Origin: Alkalihalobacterium sp048323755
Lineage (GTDB): Bacteria; Bacillota; Bacilli; Bacillales; Bacillaceae_F
Assembly (NCBI RefSeq): GCF_048323755.1
Contig: NZ_JBLWFS010000012.1
Location: forward strand, 1 to 64,000
Length of the DNA: 64,000 bases
Reading direction: 5' to 3'
The notes beneath the pieces are model-generated. The model did not search any database and was not told where the DNA came from. It saw only the letters and a list, made by a program, of their open reading frames with translations. The position numbers and the translations under genes are program-made. Positions 25,380 to 33,074 of the stretch are shown here, in pieces (positions within the stretch are counted from its first letter, which is position 1; each line of letters opens with the position of its first letter).

Positions 25380-25655
25380 AAGGAGGACAAAAAGATCCGA
25401 GAAGTTCGAGGAAGCGCAGTCTCTGAGCATAAAGCTTGTTGCTCCGTAAGCATAAACCTCGCACGCCGGAAAAGTGATCTTCTTTTCCAAGGACTGGAGC
25501 GTATGAGTTTAATACGTGAAGAGCGGAAGAGCAAGCTGACGAGCTACCACAGGATGTGGTGACTTCGACGTTCCCACAGGACGTGGGGCTCTTAGTCGAA
25601 GGTCTTATCCCGAAAGAGATTTTTCCCGGACATTTTGAACAACCTCTAATAAAAT
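25380..25655. repeat. Multi-hairpin element between leuC and leuD
   Basis: About 270 nt that does not read as a gene separates two subunits of one enzyme. Successive hairpins are GCTT/AAGC near 25434-25450, GGAAAAG/CTTTTCC (25468-25488), CGTAT/ATACG (25500-25516), ACCACA-GGA-TGTGGT (25546-25560), and an outer CTTCGAC/GTCGAAG (25563-25601) around CCCAC-AGGAC-GTGGG (25573-25587). AAGATC near the 5' end can also pair with GATCTT at 25476-25481. The composition looks richer in G and C than the flanks. It may be a dispersed structured repeat or an internal regulatory RNA. Confidence 0.65.
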
Positions 25656-25688
25656 CAACTTTATCAATAGTAGAAGAAGGTGGAATAT

Positions 25689-26273
25689 ATGGAACCTATC
25701 GTTGTTCATACAGGAAAAGCGGCAGGAATGAACCGTGTCAACGTAGATACGGACCAAATCATTCCGAAACAGTTTTTAAAGCGTATCGAGCGTACTGGAT
25801 TTGGAAAGTTTTTATTCTTTGACTGGCGTTATAATGCTGACGGTACAGATAATCCGGACTTTGAATTAAATCAGCTTCATAATCAAGGTTCAAGCATTTT
25901 AGTAGCAGCGCATAACTTTGGGTGCGGGTCATCTCGTGAGCATGCGCCTTGGGCATTACAAGATTATGGATTTAAAGTGGTTATCTCACCGAGCTTTGCG
26001 GATATCTTTTACAATAACTGCTTCAAAAATGGAATTTTACCGATACGTTTAGATGAAAATCAAGTGTATGAACTAATTGAAAAAGCAGACAAAGATATTT
26101 ACGAACTGACGGTAAACCTTAAAGAGCAGAAGGTTACAGACGCTGACGGGTTTGAAGCTTCTTTTGAAATTGATCCATATTGGAAGGAAATGCTTTTAAA
26201 CGGCTGGGATGAAATCGGATTAACATTACGTTATGAAGATAAGATCACTGAATTCGAAAAAGCAAATGCTTAA
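25689..26273 (+). CDS. leuD: 3-isopropylmalate dehydratase, small subunit
   Basis: LeuD provides the swivelling domain that completes the LeuC active site. The 194 residues contain VNVDTDQIIPKQFLKRIERTGFG, of which NVDTDQIIPKQFL is the signature, then NFGCGSSREHAPWAL and a C-terminal helix region. ATG 25689 follows AAGGTGG by 8 nt and gives MEPIVVHTGKAAG; the GTG 9 nt upstream overlaps that site. It ends the operon. Confidence 0.95.
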   Translation: MEPIVVHTGKAAGMNRVNVDTDQIIPKQFLKRIERTGFGKFLFFDWRYNADGTDNPDFELNQLHNQGSSILVAAHNFGCGSSREHAPWALQDYGFKVVISPSFADIFYNNCFKNGILPIRLDENQVYELIEKADKDIYELTVNLKEQKVTDADGFEASFEIDPYWKEMLLNGWDEIGLTLRYEDKITEFEKANA

Positions 26274-26282
26274 TATAGACTG

Positions 26283-26308
26283 AGCTGGGGAGTGTTTCCT
26301 CAGCTTTT
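26283..26308 (+). terminator. Terminator after leuD
   Basis: AGCTGGGGA pairs with TCCTCAGCT (one wobble) around GTGTT, followed by TTT. The T-run is short, so read-through is possible. Confidence 0.6.
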
Positions 26309-26411
26309 CATCTCTTTGATTACATTGCAAATGATAAAAAAAACAAAAAAAGGGAAAATAAGCATATTACCTTCTAGATCGTAAAACTAGGAGGTAAAAA
26401 AGAACGGTATA

Positions 26412-26426
26412 TTGTAACCGCTTCCA
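26412..26426 (+). promoter_or_regulatory. Candidate cre site upstream of ysoA
   Basis: TTGTAACCGCTTCCA fits WTGNAANCGNWWNCA at every position. It lies 160 nt before ysoA in a 315-nt gap that otherwise holds the leuD terminator and a TTACCTTCTAG/CTAGGAGGTAA hairpin near 26366-26396. Chance matches to this loose pattern are not rare. Confidence 0.35.
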
Positions 26427-26588
26427 TGTTTAGTTCGTATGTAGAGTGTTATTTGTTTTCTTATAATATGCTCTCGCATTTTAAGCTAGAATTTGCACTT
26501 GTTTCTACTATAGAAAGGTTTGAAATTCAACTTACTACCTGTTAGACTTATTAGTAAATGATCAATAATCCAAGAGTGGAGCGTTCGT

Positions 26589-27632
26589 ATGAATGATGAA
26601 ACGAAAAGTAAAGAACAAAATGTAATTCCATTTCCTGGAGTTGTTGAAAAACTAGTTGAGAAAGGAATGGGTTCATTAAAAGAAAAGCGTTTAAAAGATG
26701 CGTTAGACGATTTTCAACAAGCACTAAAATACGATGAAATTCACCCCCAAGCTCGTTATGGAGTTGTTCTTACATATATTGAATTAAGTCGGCTTGATGA
26801 TGCAGCAGCCGAGAGTAAGCGAATGCTTCAGGAGGGGATTGGAGACTACTTCGATGTATTACAAGTTCATGTCTCTTTACTAGTACAATTAGCATGTTAC
26901 GAAGAAGTTGTGACGATGCTAGAAGCTGTATTAGCAGAAGGGAAAGTCCCTTCAAACCAGGCTGAGAAGTTGTATCAACTATTACACTTTAGTCGTCAAA
27001 TGAGTGAAGATGAACCTATTGTAGAGGATACAGTGATCAACCTCCAAGAAAAAGAGGGAGAGCCACCGATTGAACTTTTGGACTTGTTGGAAGACCCTGA
27101 TGTAAAAAAACAATGGGCTGCTATTCAAAAGTTGAAAAAACATAACCATCCACATGTCTTAGGAAAATACTTAGAATACCTTAAAGATGAAGAAAAAGAT
27201 CTAGTCCTTAAAACATTTGTCTTACAGAGCTTAAAAGAACAGAAAATAGATGAACAAGTTGAAATCAGGAAGCTAGGTCAAATCAAAAACATAAACCCTC
27301 AAGAACTTAATGATCTATTTGAAAATCCTTTTGGTCAAAAAGTGGCTAATATTATTACATATCAGTTAGAGCAAGAAAATCCGAGCTTAAAAGACATGGT
27401 GTTACAATTATGGTGGCAGTATTTATTTGCACTCGTCCCCTTTCTGCCAAAGCCCCAAGATGAGAACATATGGGCAGGGGCTGTTCATTTAGTGGTTATT
27501 GAGAGCTTAGGTGGGGAATTTGATGAAAAAGAAATCTCAGACCTGTACAATGTAAATGTACAAGAGTTAGTAAAGGCAGCTAATGCAATTGTTGAAGTGG
27601 AAGAGCAGGTATTTCAAGGGGTTGAGATGTAA
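26589..27632 (+). CDS. ysoA: YsoA-like tetratricopeptide repeat protein
   Basis: This 347-residue soluble protein of unknown role has TPR-type helical repeats in the first half (about 25-135, for example LKDALDDFQQALKYDEIHPQARYG read as the start of one repeat at LKDALDDFQQAL). A helical C-terminal half contains QLWWQYLFALVPFLPKP. It lies between leuD and tig, the place of ysoA in B. subtilis, and is of similar size. Function cannot be assigned; TPR proteins usually bind partners. Confidence 0.82.
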   Translation: MNDETKSKEQNVIPFPGVVEKLVEKGMGSLKEKRLKDALDDFQQALKYDEIHPQARYGVVLTYIELSRLDDAAAESKRMLQEGIGDYFDVLQVHVSLLVQLACYEEVVTMLEAVLAEGKVPSNQAEKLYQLLHFSRQMSEDEPIVEDTVINLQEKEGEPPIELLDLLEDPDVKKQWAAIQKLKKHNHPHVLGKYLEYLKDEEKDLVLKTFVLQSLKEQKIDEQVEIRKLGQIKNINPQELNDLFENPFGQKVANIITYQLEQENPSLKDMVLQLWWQYLFALVPFLPKPQDENIWAGAVHLVVIESLGGEFDEKEISDLYNVNVQELVKAANAIVEVEEQVFQGVEM

Positions 27633-27651
27633 ATGTATATCGAACTTTTCT

Positions 27652-27679
27652 TGAAATGCTTCTCTAGTATGTTATAATA
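27652..27679 (+). promoter_or_regulatory. Sigma-A promoter of tig
   Basis: TTGAAA (27652-27657) and TATAAT (27674-27679) are 16 nt apart, 65 nt before the tig start. The -10 is a perfect match. Confidence 0.8.
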
Positions 27680-27744
27680 GAGTGGTTGTCAAGTATATAT
27701 AATAGTCGGAATGAATGTTATTTGAAGTTGGAGGGAAATAATTA

Positions 27745-29040
27745 ATGACTGCTAAATGGGAAAAGTTAGAAGGAAACAACGGTGTCTTAACTATTGAAGT
27801 TGACGCTGAAAAAGTAGATGTAGCTTTAAATGAGGCATTTAAAAAAGTAAGTCAAAAAGTAAATGTACCTGGATTCCGTAAAGGGAAAATTCCTCGTCCA
27901 TTATTTGAGCAACGTTTTGGTGTAGAGTCTTTATACCAAGATGCTCTTGATATTTTATTACCAGAAGCTTATATGGCTGCAATTCAAGAAACAGGTATTG
28001 AGCCTGTAGATCGTCCTGACATCGATGTCGAGCAAATGGAAAAAGGTTCAAGCCTAATTTTCAAAGCGACAGTAGTTGTAAAACCAGAGGTAGAACTTGG
28101 TGAATACAAAGGCTTAGAAGTTGAAGCTGTTGACACTACAGTTACTGATGAAGATGTAGATGCAGAGTTAAAGCAAATTCAAGAGCGTCAAGCTGAGCTT
28201 GTTGTTGTTGAAGATGGTACTGTTGGTGAAGGTGATACAGCAGTTATCGACTTTGAAGGATTTATCGATGGAGAAGCTTTCGAAGGCGGAAAAGGTGATA
28301 ACTATCCGCTAGAAATCGGTTCTGGTCAATTTATTCCAGGATTTGAAGAGCAATTAATCGGTTTAAAATCTGGTGAAGAAAAAGATGTTGAAGTTTCTTT
28401 CCCTGAAGAATACCATTCAGCAGACTTAGCTGGAAAAGCTGCTACATTCAAAGCAACAGTTCACGAAATTAAGCGTAAAGAGCTTCCTGAGCTTAACGAC
28501 GAGTTTGCTAAAGATGTAGATGAAGAAGTAGAAACACTTGAAGACTTAAAGAAAAAGTTAAGAGAGAAATTAGAAACATCTAAAGCTCAACAAGCTGAAA
28601 ACCAACAACGTGATACTGTTGTTGAGAAAGCAGCAGAAAACGCAACGGTTGATATCCCGGCTGCAATGGTTGAAACGGAAACAGACCGCATGCTTCAAGA
28701 ATTTGGACAACGTCTACAGATGCAAGGAATGAACCTTGAAATGTATGCTCAATTCACTGGTACTGACGAAGCGGGTATGCGCGAACAGTTCAAGGTAGAT
28801 GCTGAGAAGCGTGTAAAAGTTAACTTAACATTAGAGGCAATTGCACAAGCTGAAAACATCGAAGTAACAGACGAAGATGTTGAAAAAGAGCTTGAGAAAA
28901 TGTCTGAAATGTACAAGCGTTCTGTAGAAGAAATTAAATCTTTACTTGCTGCTCAAGGCGGTACAAGCGCAATTAAAGAGGACTTAAAAGTACAAAAAGC
29001 AGTAGAGTTACTTGTTGAAAATAGTAAAACTGCAGAATAA
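27745..29040 (+). CDS. tig: Trigger factor, ribosome-associated chaperone
   Basis: Trigger factor meets nascent chains at the ribosome exit and has prolyl isomerase activity. The 431 residues divide into the ribosome-binding domain with GFRKGK (about 43-48), an FKBP-type domain (about 155-245, GDTAVIDFEGF through GSGQFIPGFEEQL) and a helical C-terminal chaperone domain. TTGGAGGG precedes the ATG. It is transcribed alone between a strong promoter and a terminator. Confidence 0.97.
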   Translation: MTAKWEKLEGNNGVLTIEVDAEKVDVALNEAFKKVSQKVNVPGFRKGKIPRPLFEQRFGVESLYQDALDILLPEAYMAAIQETGIEPVDRPDIDVEQMEKGSSLIFKATVVVKPEVELGEYKGLEVEAVDTTVTDEDVDAELKQIQERQAELVVVEDGTVGEGDTAVIDFEGFIDGEAFEGGKGDNYPLEIGSGQFIPGFEEQLIGLKSGEEKDVEVSFPEEYHSADLAGKAATFKATVHEIKRKELPELNDEFAKDVDEEVETLEDLKKKLREKLETSKAQQAENQQRDTVVEKAAENATVDIPAAMVETETDRMLQEFGQRLQMQGMNLEMYAQFTGTDEAGMREQFKVDAEKRVKVNLTLEAIAQAENIEVTDEDVEKELEKMSEMYKRSVEEIKSLLAAQGGTSAIKEDLKVQKAVELLVENSKTAE

Positions 29041-29051
29041 TATAACAAAGG

Positions 29052-29080
29052 ACAAGGCGCGAAGTTTCGTGCCTTGTTTT
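29052..29080 (+). terminator. Terminator after tig
   Basis: ACAAGGCGCGAA pairs with TTCGTGCCTTGT (one wobble), ending in TTTT. Confidence 0.85.
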
Positions 29081-29548
29081 ACATATATTAAGAATTAATG
29101 TGTTATGTTATACATATATATAAGTTTTATTAAACCTATATGAACTGGAAAATGGAAGTATGATTTCCGCTTTAGTTGAACAAGATGAATAGAAACGTCT
29201 CCTGTTTCCATCCATAAGCGATACATAATTTTAAAAGGTAAAAGAAGAAAGAGGATTTTTTACCAGTAATCTTGAATGTACTATAGCATAGAAATTTTTA
29301 CTGACATCAATTTGTAAGGCAATTTCTTTTCTTTCACTACATAAGCTTTACTATTAACGCTTCATTACGATTTTGTGATACAATGCTATACATAATTGGG
29401 GCAAATTAGAATGTTTCTATAATAACTACACTTGATTGGTGACTTTCTTAGATTGGGATAATCTCATTCATAAATTGGTGATGTGATGTCGGTAAGCCAA
29501 TGATGGAAAGATGCATCGGAGTGGTACAATTCTGTAAGGGGTGATACG
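29081..29548 (+). other. Leader region upstream of clpX
   Basis: This 470-nt AT-rich gap has no convincing gene. A weak promoter, TTACGA (29365-29370), 16 nt, TATACA (29387-29392), would give a leader of about 150 nt. A GGTAAAA/TTTTTACC hairpin lies near 29238-29265 without a T-run. The last 120 nt contain repeated ATTGGTGA-like words (29435 and 29476) and an AGATT/AATCT hairpin near 29450. No CtsR operator is seen. Confidence 0.4.
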
Positions 29549-30814
29549 ATGTTTAAATTTAATGACGAAAAGGGACAATTGAAGTGTTCTTTTTGTGGGA
29601 AAACGCAAGATCAAGTTCGTAAATTAGTCGCAGGACCAGGCGTTTATATATGTGATGAATGTATCGAGTTATGTACCGAGATCGTTGAAGAAGAATTGGG
29701 AACGGAAGAAGAAGTTGAATTCCAAGAAGTTCCTAAGCCTCATGAGATTCGTGAAATTTTAGATGACTATGTTATTGGTCAAGATAGTGCGAAAAAGTCA
29801 CTATCCGTAGCTGTGTACAATCACTATAAGCGTATTAATTCTCTTGGTAAATCTTCAGAAGATGTTGAACTTGCTAAAAGTAACATTGCGCTAATTGGAC
29901 CTACAGGTAGTGGTAAAACCTTACTTGCACAAACGTTAGCGAGAATTTTAAATGTACCATTTGCAATTGCAGATGCAACCTCTTTAACTGAGGCAGGTTA
30001 TGTTGGGGAAGACGTTGAAAACATTCTCTTAAAATTAATTCAAGCTGCCGACTACGATGTAGAGAAAGCAGAAAAAGGAATTATTTATATTGATGAAATT
30101 GATAAAGTAGCACGTAAATCAGAAAACCCATCGATTACTCGTGATGTTTCTGGTGAAGGTGTTCAACAAGCGTTACTTAAAATTCTTGAAGGAACTACAG
30201 CGAGTGTACCTCCACAAGGCGGAAGAAAACACCCGCATCAAGAATTTATTCAAATCGATACAACAAATATTCTCTTTATTTGTGGTGGAGCGTTTGATGG
30301 TATTGAACAAATTATTAAACGTCGCTTAGGTAAAAAAGTCATCGGTTTTGGTTCAGATATGAAACAAGATGACTTAAAACCAGGTGAGTACTTAACAAAA
30401 GTTCTTCCAGAAGACTTATTGCGTTTCGGATTAATCCCTGAATTTATTGGTCGTTTACCAGTAATTTCGAGCTTAGAGCCTTTGGATGAAGGAGCTCTTA
30501 TTGAAATCTTAACGAAACCGAAGAACGCACTAGTAAAACAATATGTAAAGTTATTAGAGATGGACGACGTTGAACTTGAATTTACAGAAGACGCACTAAG
30601 TGCAATTGCAAACAAAGCAATTGAGAGAAAAACAGGTGCACGTGGTCTCCGTTCAATCATTGAAGGGATCATGTTAGACGTCATGTTCGACTTACCTTCA
30701 CGAGAAGATATTGCCAAATGTGTTATTACAAAAGAATCGGTTGAAGATAACCAAATGCCGAAGCTGCTCACAAAAGACGGCGACGAAATCGAAGTCCCAA
30801 AAGAAAGCGCATAA
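29549..30814 (+). CDS. clpX: ClpX, AAA+ unfoldase of the ClpXP protease
   Basis: ClpX unfolds substrates and feeds them to ClpP. The 421 residues contain the N-terminal zinc finger (Cys13, Cys16, Cys35, Cys38), Walker A GPTGSGKT (117-124), Walker B IIYIDEIDK, the GYVGEDV pore loop, and the VIGFG loop (about 265) that docks on ClpP. The ATG follows AAGGGGTG. It precedes lonB and lonA, giving a protease cluster as in B. subtilis. Confidence 0.97.
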   Translation: MFKFNDEKGQLKCSFCGKTQDQVRKLVAGPGVYICDECIELCTEIVEEELGTEEEVEFQEVPKPHEIREILDDYVIGQDSAKKSLSVAVYNHYKRINSLGKSSEDVELAKSNIALIGPTGSGKTLLAQTLARILNVPFAIADATSLTEAGYVGEDVENILLKLIQAADYDVEKAEKGIIYIDEIDKVARKSENPSITRDVSGEGVQQALLKILEGTTASVPPQGGRKHPHQEFIQIDTTNILFICGGAFDGIEQIIKRRLGKKVIGFGSDMKQDDLKPGEYLTKVLPEDLLRFGLIPEFIGRLPVISSLEPLDEGALIEILTKPKNALVKQYVKLLEMDDVELEFTEDALSAIANKAIERKTGARGLRSIIEGIMLDVMFDLPSREDIAKCVITKESVEDNQMPKLLTKDGDEIEVPKESA

Positions 30815-30821
30815 ACTAAAT

Positions 30822-30854
30822 AAAAAAGAAGCTGACCCCGTCAGCTTCTTTTTT
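30822..30854. terminator. Terminator after clpX
   Basis: AAGAAGCTGAC pairs exactly with GTCAGCTTCTT around CCC, with AAAAAA upstream and TTTTTT downstream. Confidence 0.92.
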
Positions 30855-30909
30855 ATTTTTGTGCTATATGGTTCCTGCCTCTACAACTTCAAAGCATTAC
30901 CGTGTTAAT

Positions 30910-30957
30910 GGTAGCAGGCACCTTTATCTCTTTATTGTACTAAAGGTGCCTGACACC
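30910..30957. repeat. REP-like inverted pair (GGTAGCAGGCACC / GGTGCCTGACACC)
   Basis: CAGGCACCTTTA (30915-30926) recurs as its exact complement at 30941-30952, with a 14-nt loop. The outer words GGTAGCAGGCACC and GGTGCCTGACACC resemble the GGTGTCAGGCACC repeat often met in Bacillus genomes; a further GGTTCCTGCC lies at 30871. This layout is typical of REP/BIME-type repeats. It lies between the clpX terminator and lonB. Confidence 0.6.
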
Positions 30958-31038
30958 AAAATTTTTAAAACTTTACCTCTTCTTTTTTATTAACAGAAAT
31001 AGGCAAGTTTTTCTGCGTTTACCTCCAAAGACATCAAA

Positions 31039-31065
31039 GCATACTAAAAGAAAATGTCATACATA
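31039..31065 (+). promoter_or_regulatory. Possible sporulation promoter of lonB
   Basis: GCATACT (31039-31045) and CATACATA (31058-31065) lie 12 nt apart just before lonB and look like a sigma-E/F/G-type pair. The match is partial, and which sigma factor would use it is unclear; lonB is forespore-expressed (sigma-F) in B. subtilis. Confidence 0.3.
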
Positions 31066-31085
31066 AACAAACAGGGGGTACTTGA

Positions 31086-32765
31086 ATGAATTGGACAGGA
31101 ATTGCACTACTCATACAATTGGTATTCGGGACAATTATTGGATTGTATTTTTGGAATTTATTAAAGAGCCAGCGCAATCAAAAGACGTCGGTGGATAGAG
31201 AGTCACGTAAAGAAATGGATCATCTTCGAAAGCTAAAATCAATTACATTAAGTGAACCTTTATCAGAGCGTGTTCGTCCAGGAAACTTTGATGAAATAGT
31301 CGGACAAAAAGAAGGGATCCGTGCATTGCGTGCTGCCCTTTGTGGTCCAAATCCTCAACATGTCATCGTATACGGACCTCCAGGTGTCGGTAAAACAGCT
31401 GCCGCACGACTCGTATTAGAAGAAGCAAAGAAAAATAGCAAAACACCGTTTAAACAAGATGCAGTATTCGTTGAATTAGATGGAACAACTGCTCGTTTTG
31501 ATGAACGTGGTATCGCTGACCCTTTAATCGGTTCTGTTCATGATCCGATTTATCAAGGAGCTGGAGCAATGGGACAAGCCGGTATCCCTCAACCTAAACA
31601 AGGGGCAGTAACGAAAGCTCATGGCGGGGTATTATTTATTGACGAGATTGGTGAGTTACACCCGATCCAATTAAACAAACTACTAAAAGTACTTGAGGAT
31701 CGGAAAGTATTTTTAGAAAGTGCTTACTATAATGAAGATAATCAAAATATCCCAAGACACATTCATGAAATATTTCAAAAAGGACTACCAGCAGATTTTC
31801 GTTTAATTGGTGCGACGACACGAAACCCTCAAGAGTTACCGCCAGCCTTACGATCACGCTGTTTGGAAGTTTACTTTAGAGCTCTAACGCAAGACGAAAT
31901 CGTGACGATCGCGAAAAAGTCAGTCGACAAAATTGGTTTTGATGCGGATGAAGGTGTTTTAGAAAAAATTGGCGGATATGCAACTAACGGACGCGAAGCA
32001 GTAAATGTTATACAAATCGCAGCCGGTATAGCAACGGGTGAAGATCGAAAAGTGATTACCCTTGCAGACGTTGAATGGGTGATTCAATCGAGCCAATTGT
32101 CACCAAGACCAGAACGAAAAATTTATCCTGAACCTCAAATTGGGATCGTCAATGGGCTAGCAGTGTTCGGTCCTAATCTAGGCGCTCTCATGGAAATTGA
32201 AGTAAATGTCATATCGGTCGCAAAAGGCAAAGGTACGATCAACGTTACTGGGATCGTAGAAGAAGAAAGTTCGGGGAGCCAAGCTCGCTCCATACGAAGA
32301 AAAAGTATGGCGAAAGGTTCGGTAGAAAATGTAGTTACAGTTTTACGAAAAATGGGTATACCTACTAGTGACTATGATATTCATGTGAACTTCCCAGGAG
32401 GAACGCCAGTTGATGGTCCATCAGCAGGTATCGCGATTGCTACAGGAATTTTCTCAGCAATTAGAGAACTTAAAGTCAGCAATAAAGTAGCTATGACGGG
32501 TGAACTTGGCATTCACGGAACAGTAAAACCAATCGGCGGAGTTGTCGCTAAAGTGGAAGCAGCCATCCAAGCAGGAGCAGAAACGGTTATCATCCCGAAA
32601 GAAAATGAACAAGCAATCTTAAAAGAATTAGGAGATGTCAATATCATTCCTGTAACTACAATTCAAGAAGTATTTGATATAGCATTACTGCAAGAAAAAG
32701 AAAATGAAGAAGAAGAGGTCATCCCTGCAAGTGGGGCTGTTTCCTCTCCAGCTGCATCTGTGTAA
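31086..32765 (+). CDS. lonB: LonB, membrane-anchored sporulation ATP-dependent protease
   Basis: LonB is a Lon-type AAA+ serine protease of the forespore. The 559 residues start with a membrane helix (about 4-26), lack the large Lon N-domain, and contain Walker A GPPGVGKT (97-104), Walker B LFIDEIGEL, and the protease domain with catalytic Ser in VDGPSAGIA and Lys in IGGVVAKVEAA. GGGGG precedes the ATG. The order clpX-lonB-lonA is the Bacillus one. Confidence 0.95.
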   Translation: MNWTGIALLIQLVFGTIIGLYFWNLLKSQRNQKTSVDRESRKEMDHLRKLKSITLSEPLSERVRPGNFDEIVGQKEGIRALRAALCGPNPQHVIVYGPPGVGKTAAARLVLEEAKKNSKTPFKQDAVFVELDGTTARFDERGIADPLIGSVHDPIYQGAGAMGQAGIPQPKQGAVTKAHGGVLFIDEIGELHPIQLNKLLKVLEDRKVFLESAYYNEDNQNIPRHIHEIFQKGLPADFRLIGATTRNPQELPPALRSRCLEVYFRALTQDEIVTIAKKSVDKIGFDADEGVLEKIGGYATNGREAVNVIQIAAGIATGEDRKVITLADVEWVIQSSQLSPRPERKIYPEPQIGIVNGLAVFGPNLGALMEIEVNVISVAKGKGTINVTGIVEEESSGSQARSIRRKSMAKGSVENVVTVLRKMGIPTSDYDIHVNFPGGTPVDGPSAGIAIATGIFSAIRELKVSNKVAMTGELGIHGTVKPIGGVVAKVEAAIQAGAETVIIPKENEQAILKELGDVNIIPVTTIQEVFDIALLQEKENEEEEVIPASGAVSSPAASV

Positions 32766-32780
32766 ATAATCAATTAAAAA

Positions 32781-32816
32781 TGGGAGCGAATCAGATAAGT
32801 TTCGCTCCTCATTTTT
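32781..32816 (+). terminator. Terminator after lonB
   Basis: GGAGCGAA (32783-32790) pairs with TTCGCTCC (32801-32808); flanking ATG/CAT extends the stem, and TTTTT follows. Confidence 0.82.
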
Positions 32817-32845
32817 CTCTAAAATACCTTTTACTCAAACGAAAA

Positions 32846-32889
32846 AATAAGAGGTTGGGCCATTGGATAATCGCCACCAACCTCTTATT
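32846..32889. repeat. 13-bp perfect inverted repeat upstream of lonA
   Basis: AATAAGAGGTTGG recurs as its exact complement at 32877-32889 with an 18-nt loop. It follows the lonB terminator and has no T-run on the plus strand. Further toward lonA are smaller hairpins (TAGGA/TCCTA near 32993-33019 and CCATAGT/ACTATGG at 33029-33054). The second includes the ATG at 33051, which is therefore not favoured as a start. Confidence 0.5.
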
Positions 32890-33074
32890 CATCAAAATGC
32901 TGCTCATGAACTTAAATTAGACAAAGAAAGGTCAATAGGATAGAATTGTATAAAAGAATTCATGGTAAACTTTTCTACATATTTAATTAGGAGTTAGGAA
33001 CTAATCCTATCGTTCATTGTGAACATCTCCATAGTATTGATGGACTAACTATGGTGGTCGGAGGTGCTGTTAAA

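Noticed and set aside
25556..25822. Open frame of 88 codons before and into leuD
   Set aside because: It starts in the hairpin element and continues in the wrong frame through leuD; it is a by-product of the structured repeat.
32935..32950. Possible CtsR operator before lonA
   Set aside because: A single GGTCAA word is present without the second directly repeated half, so the operator is not supported.
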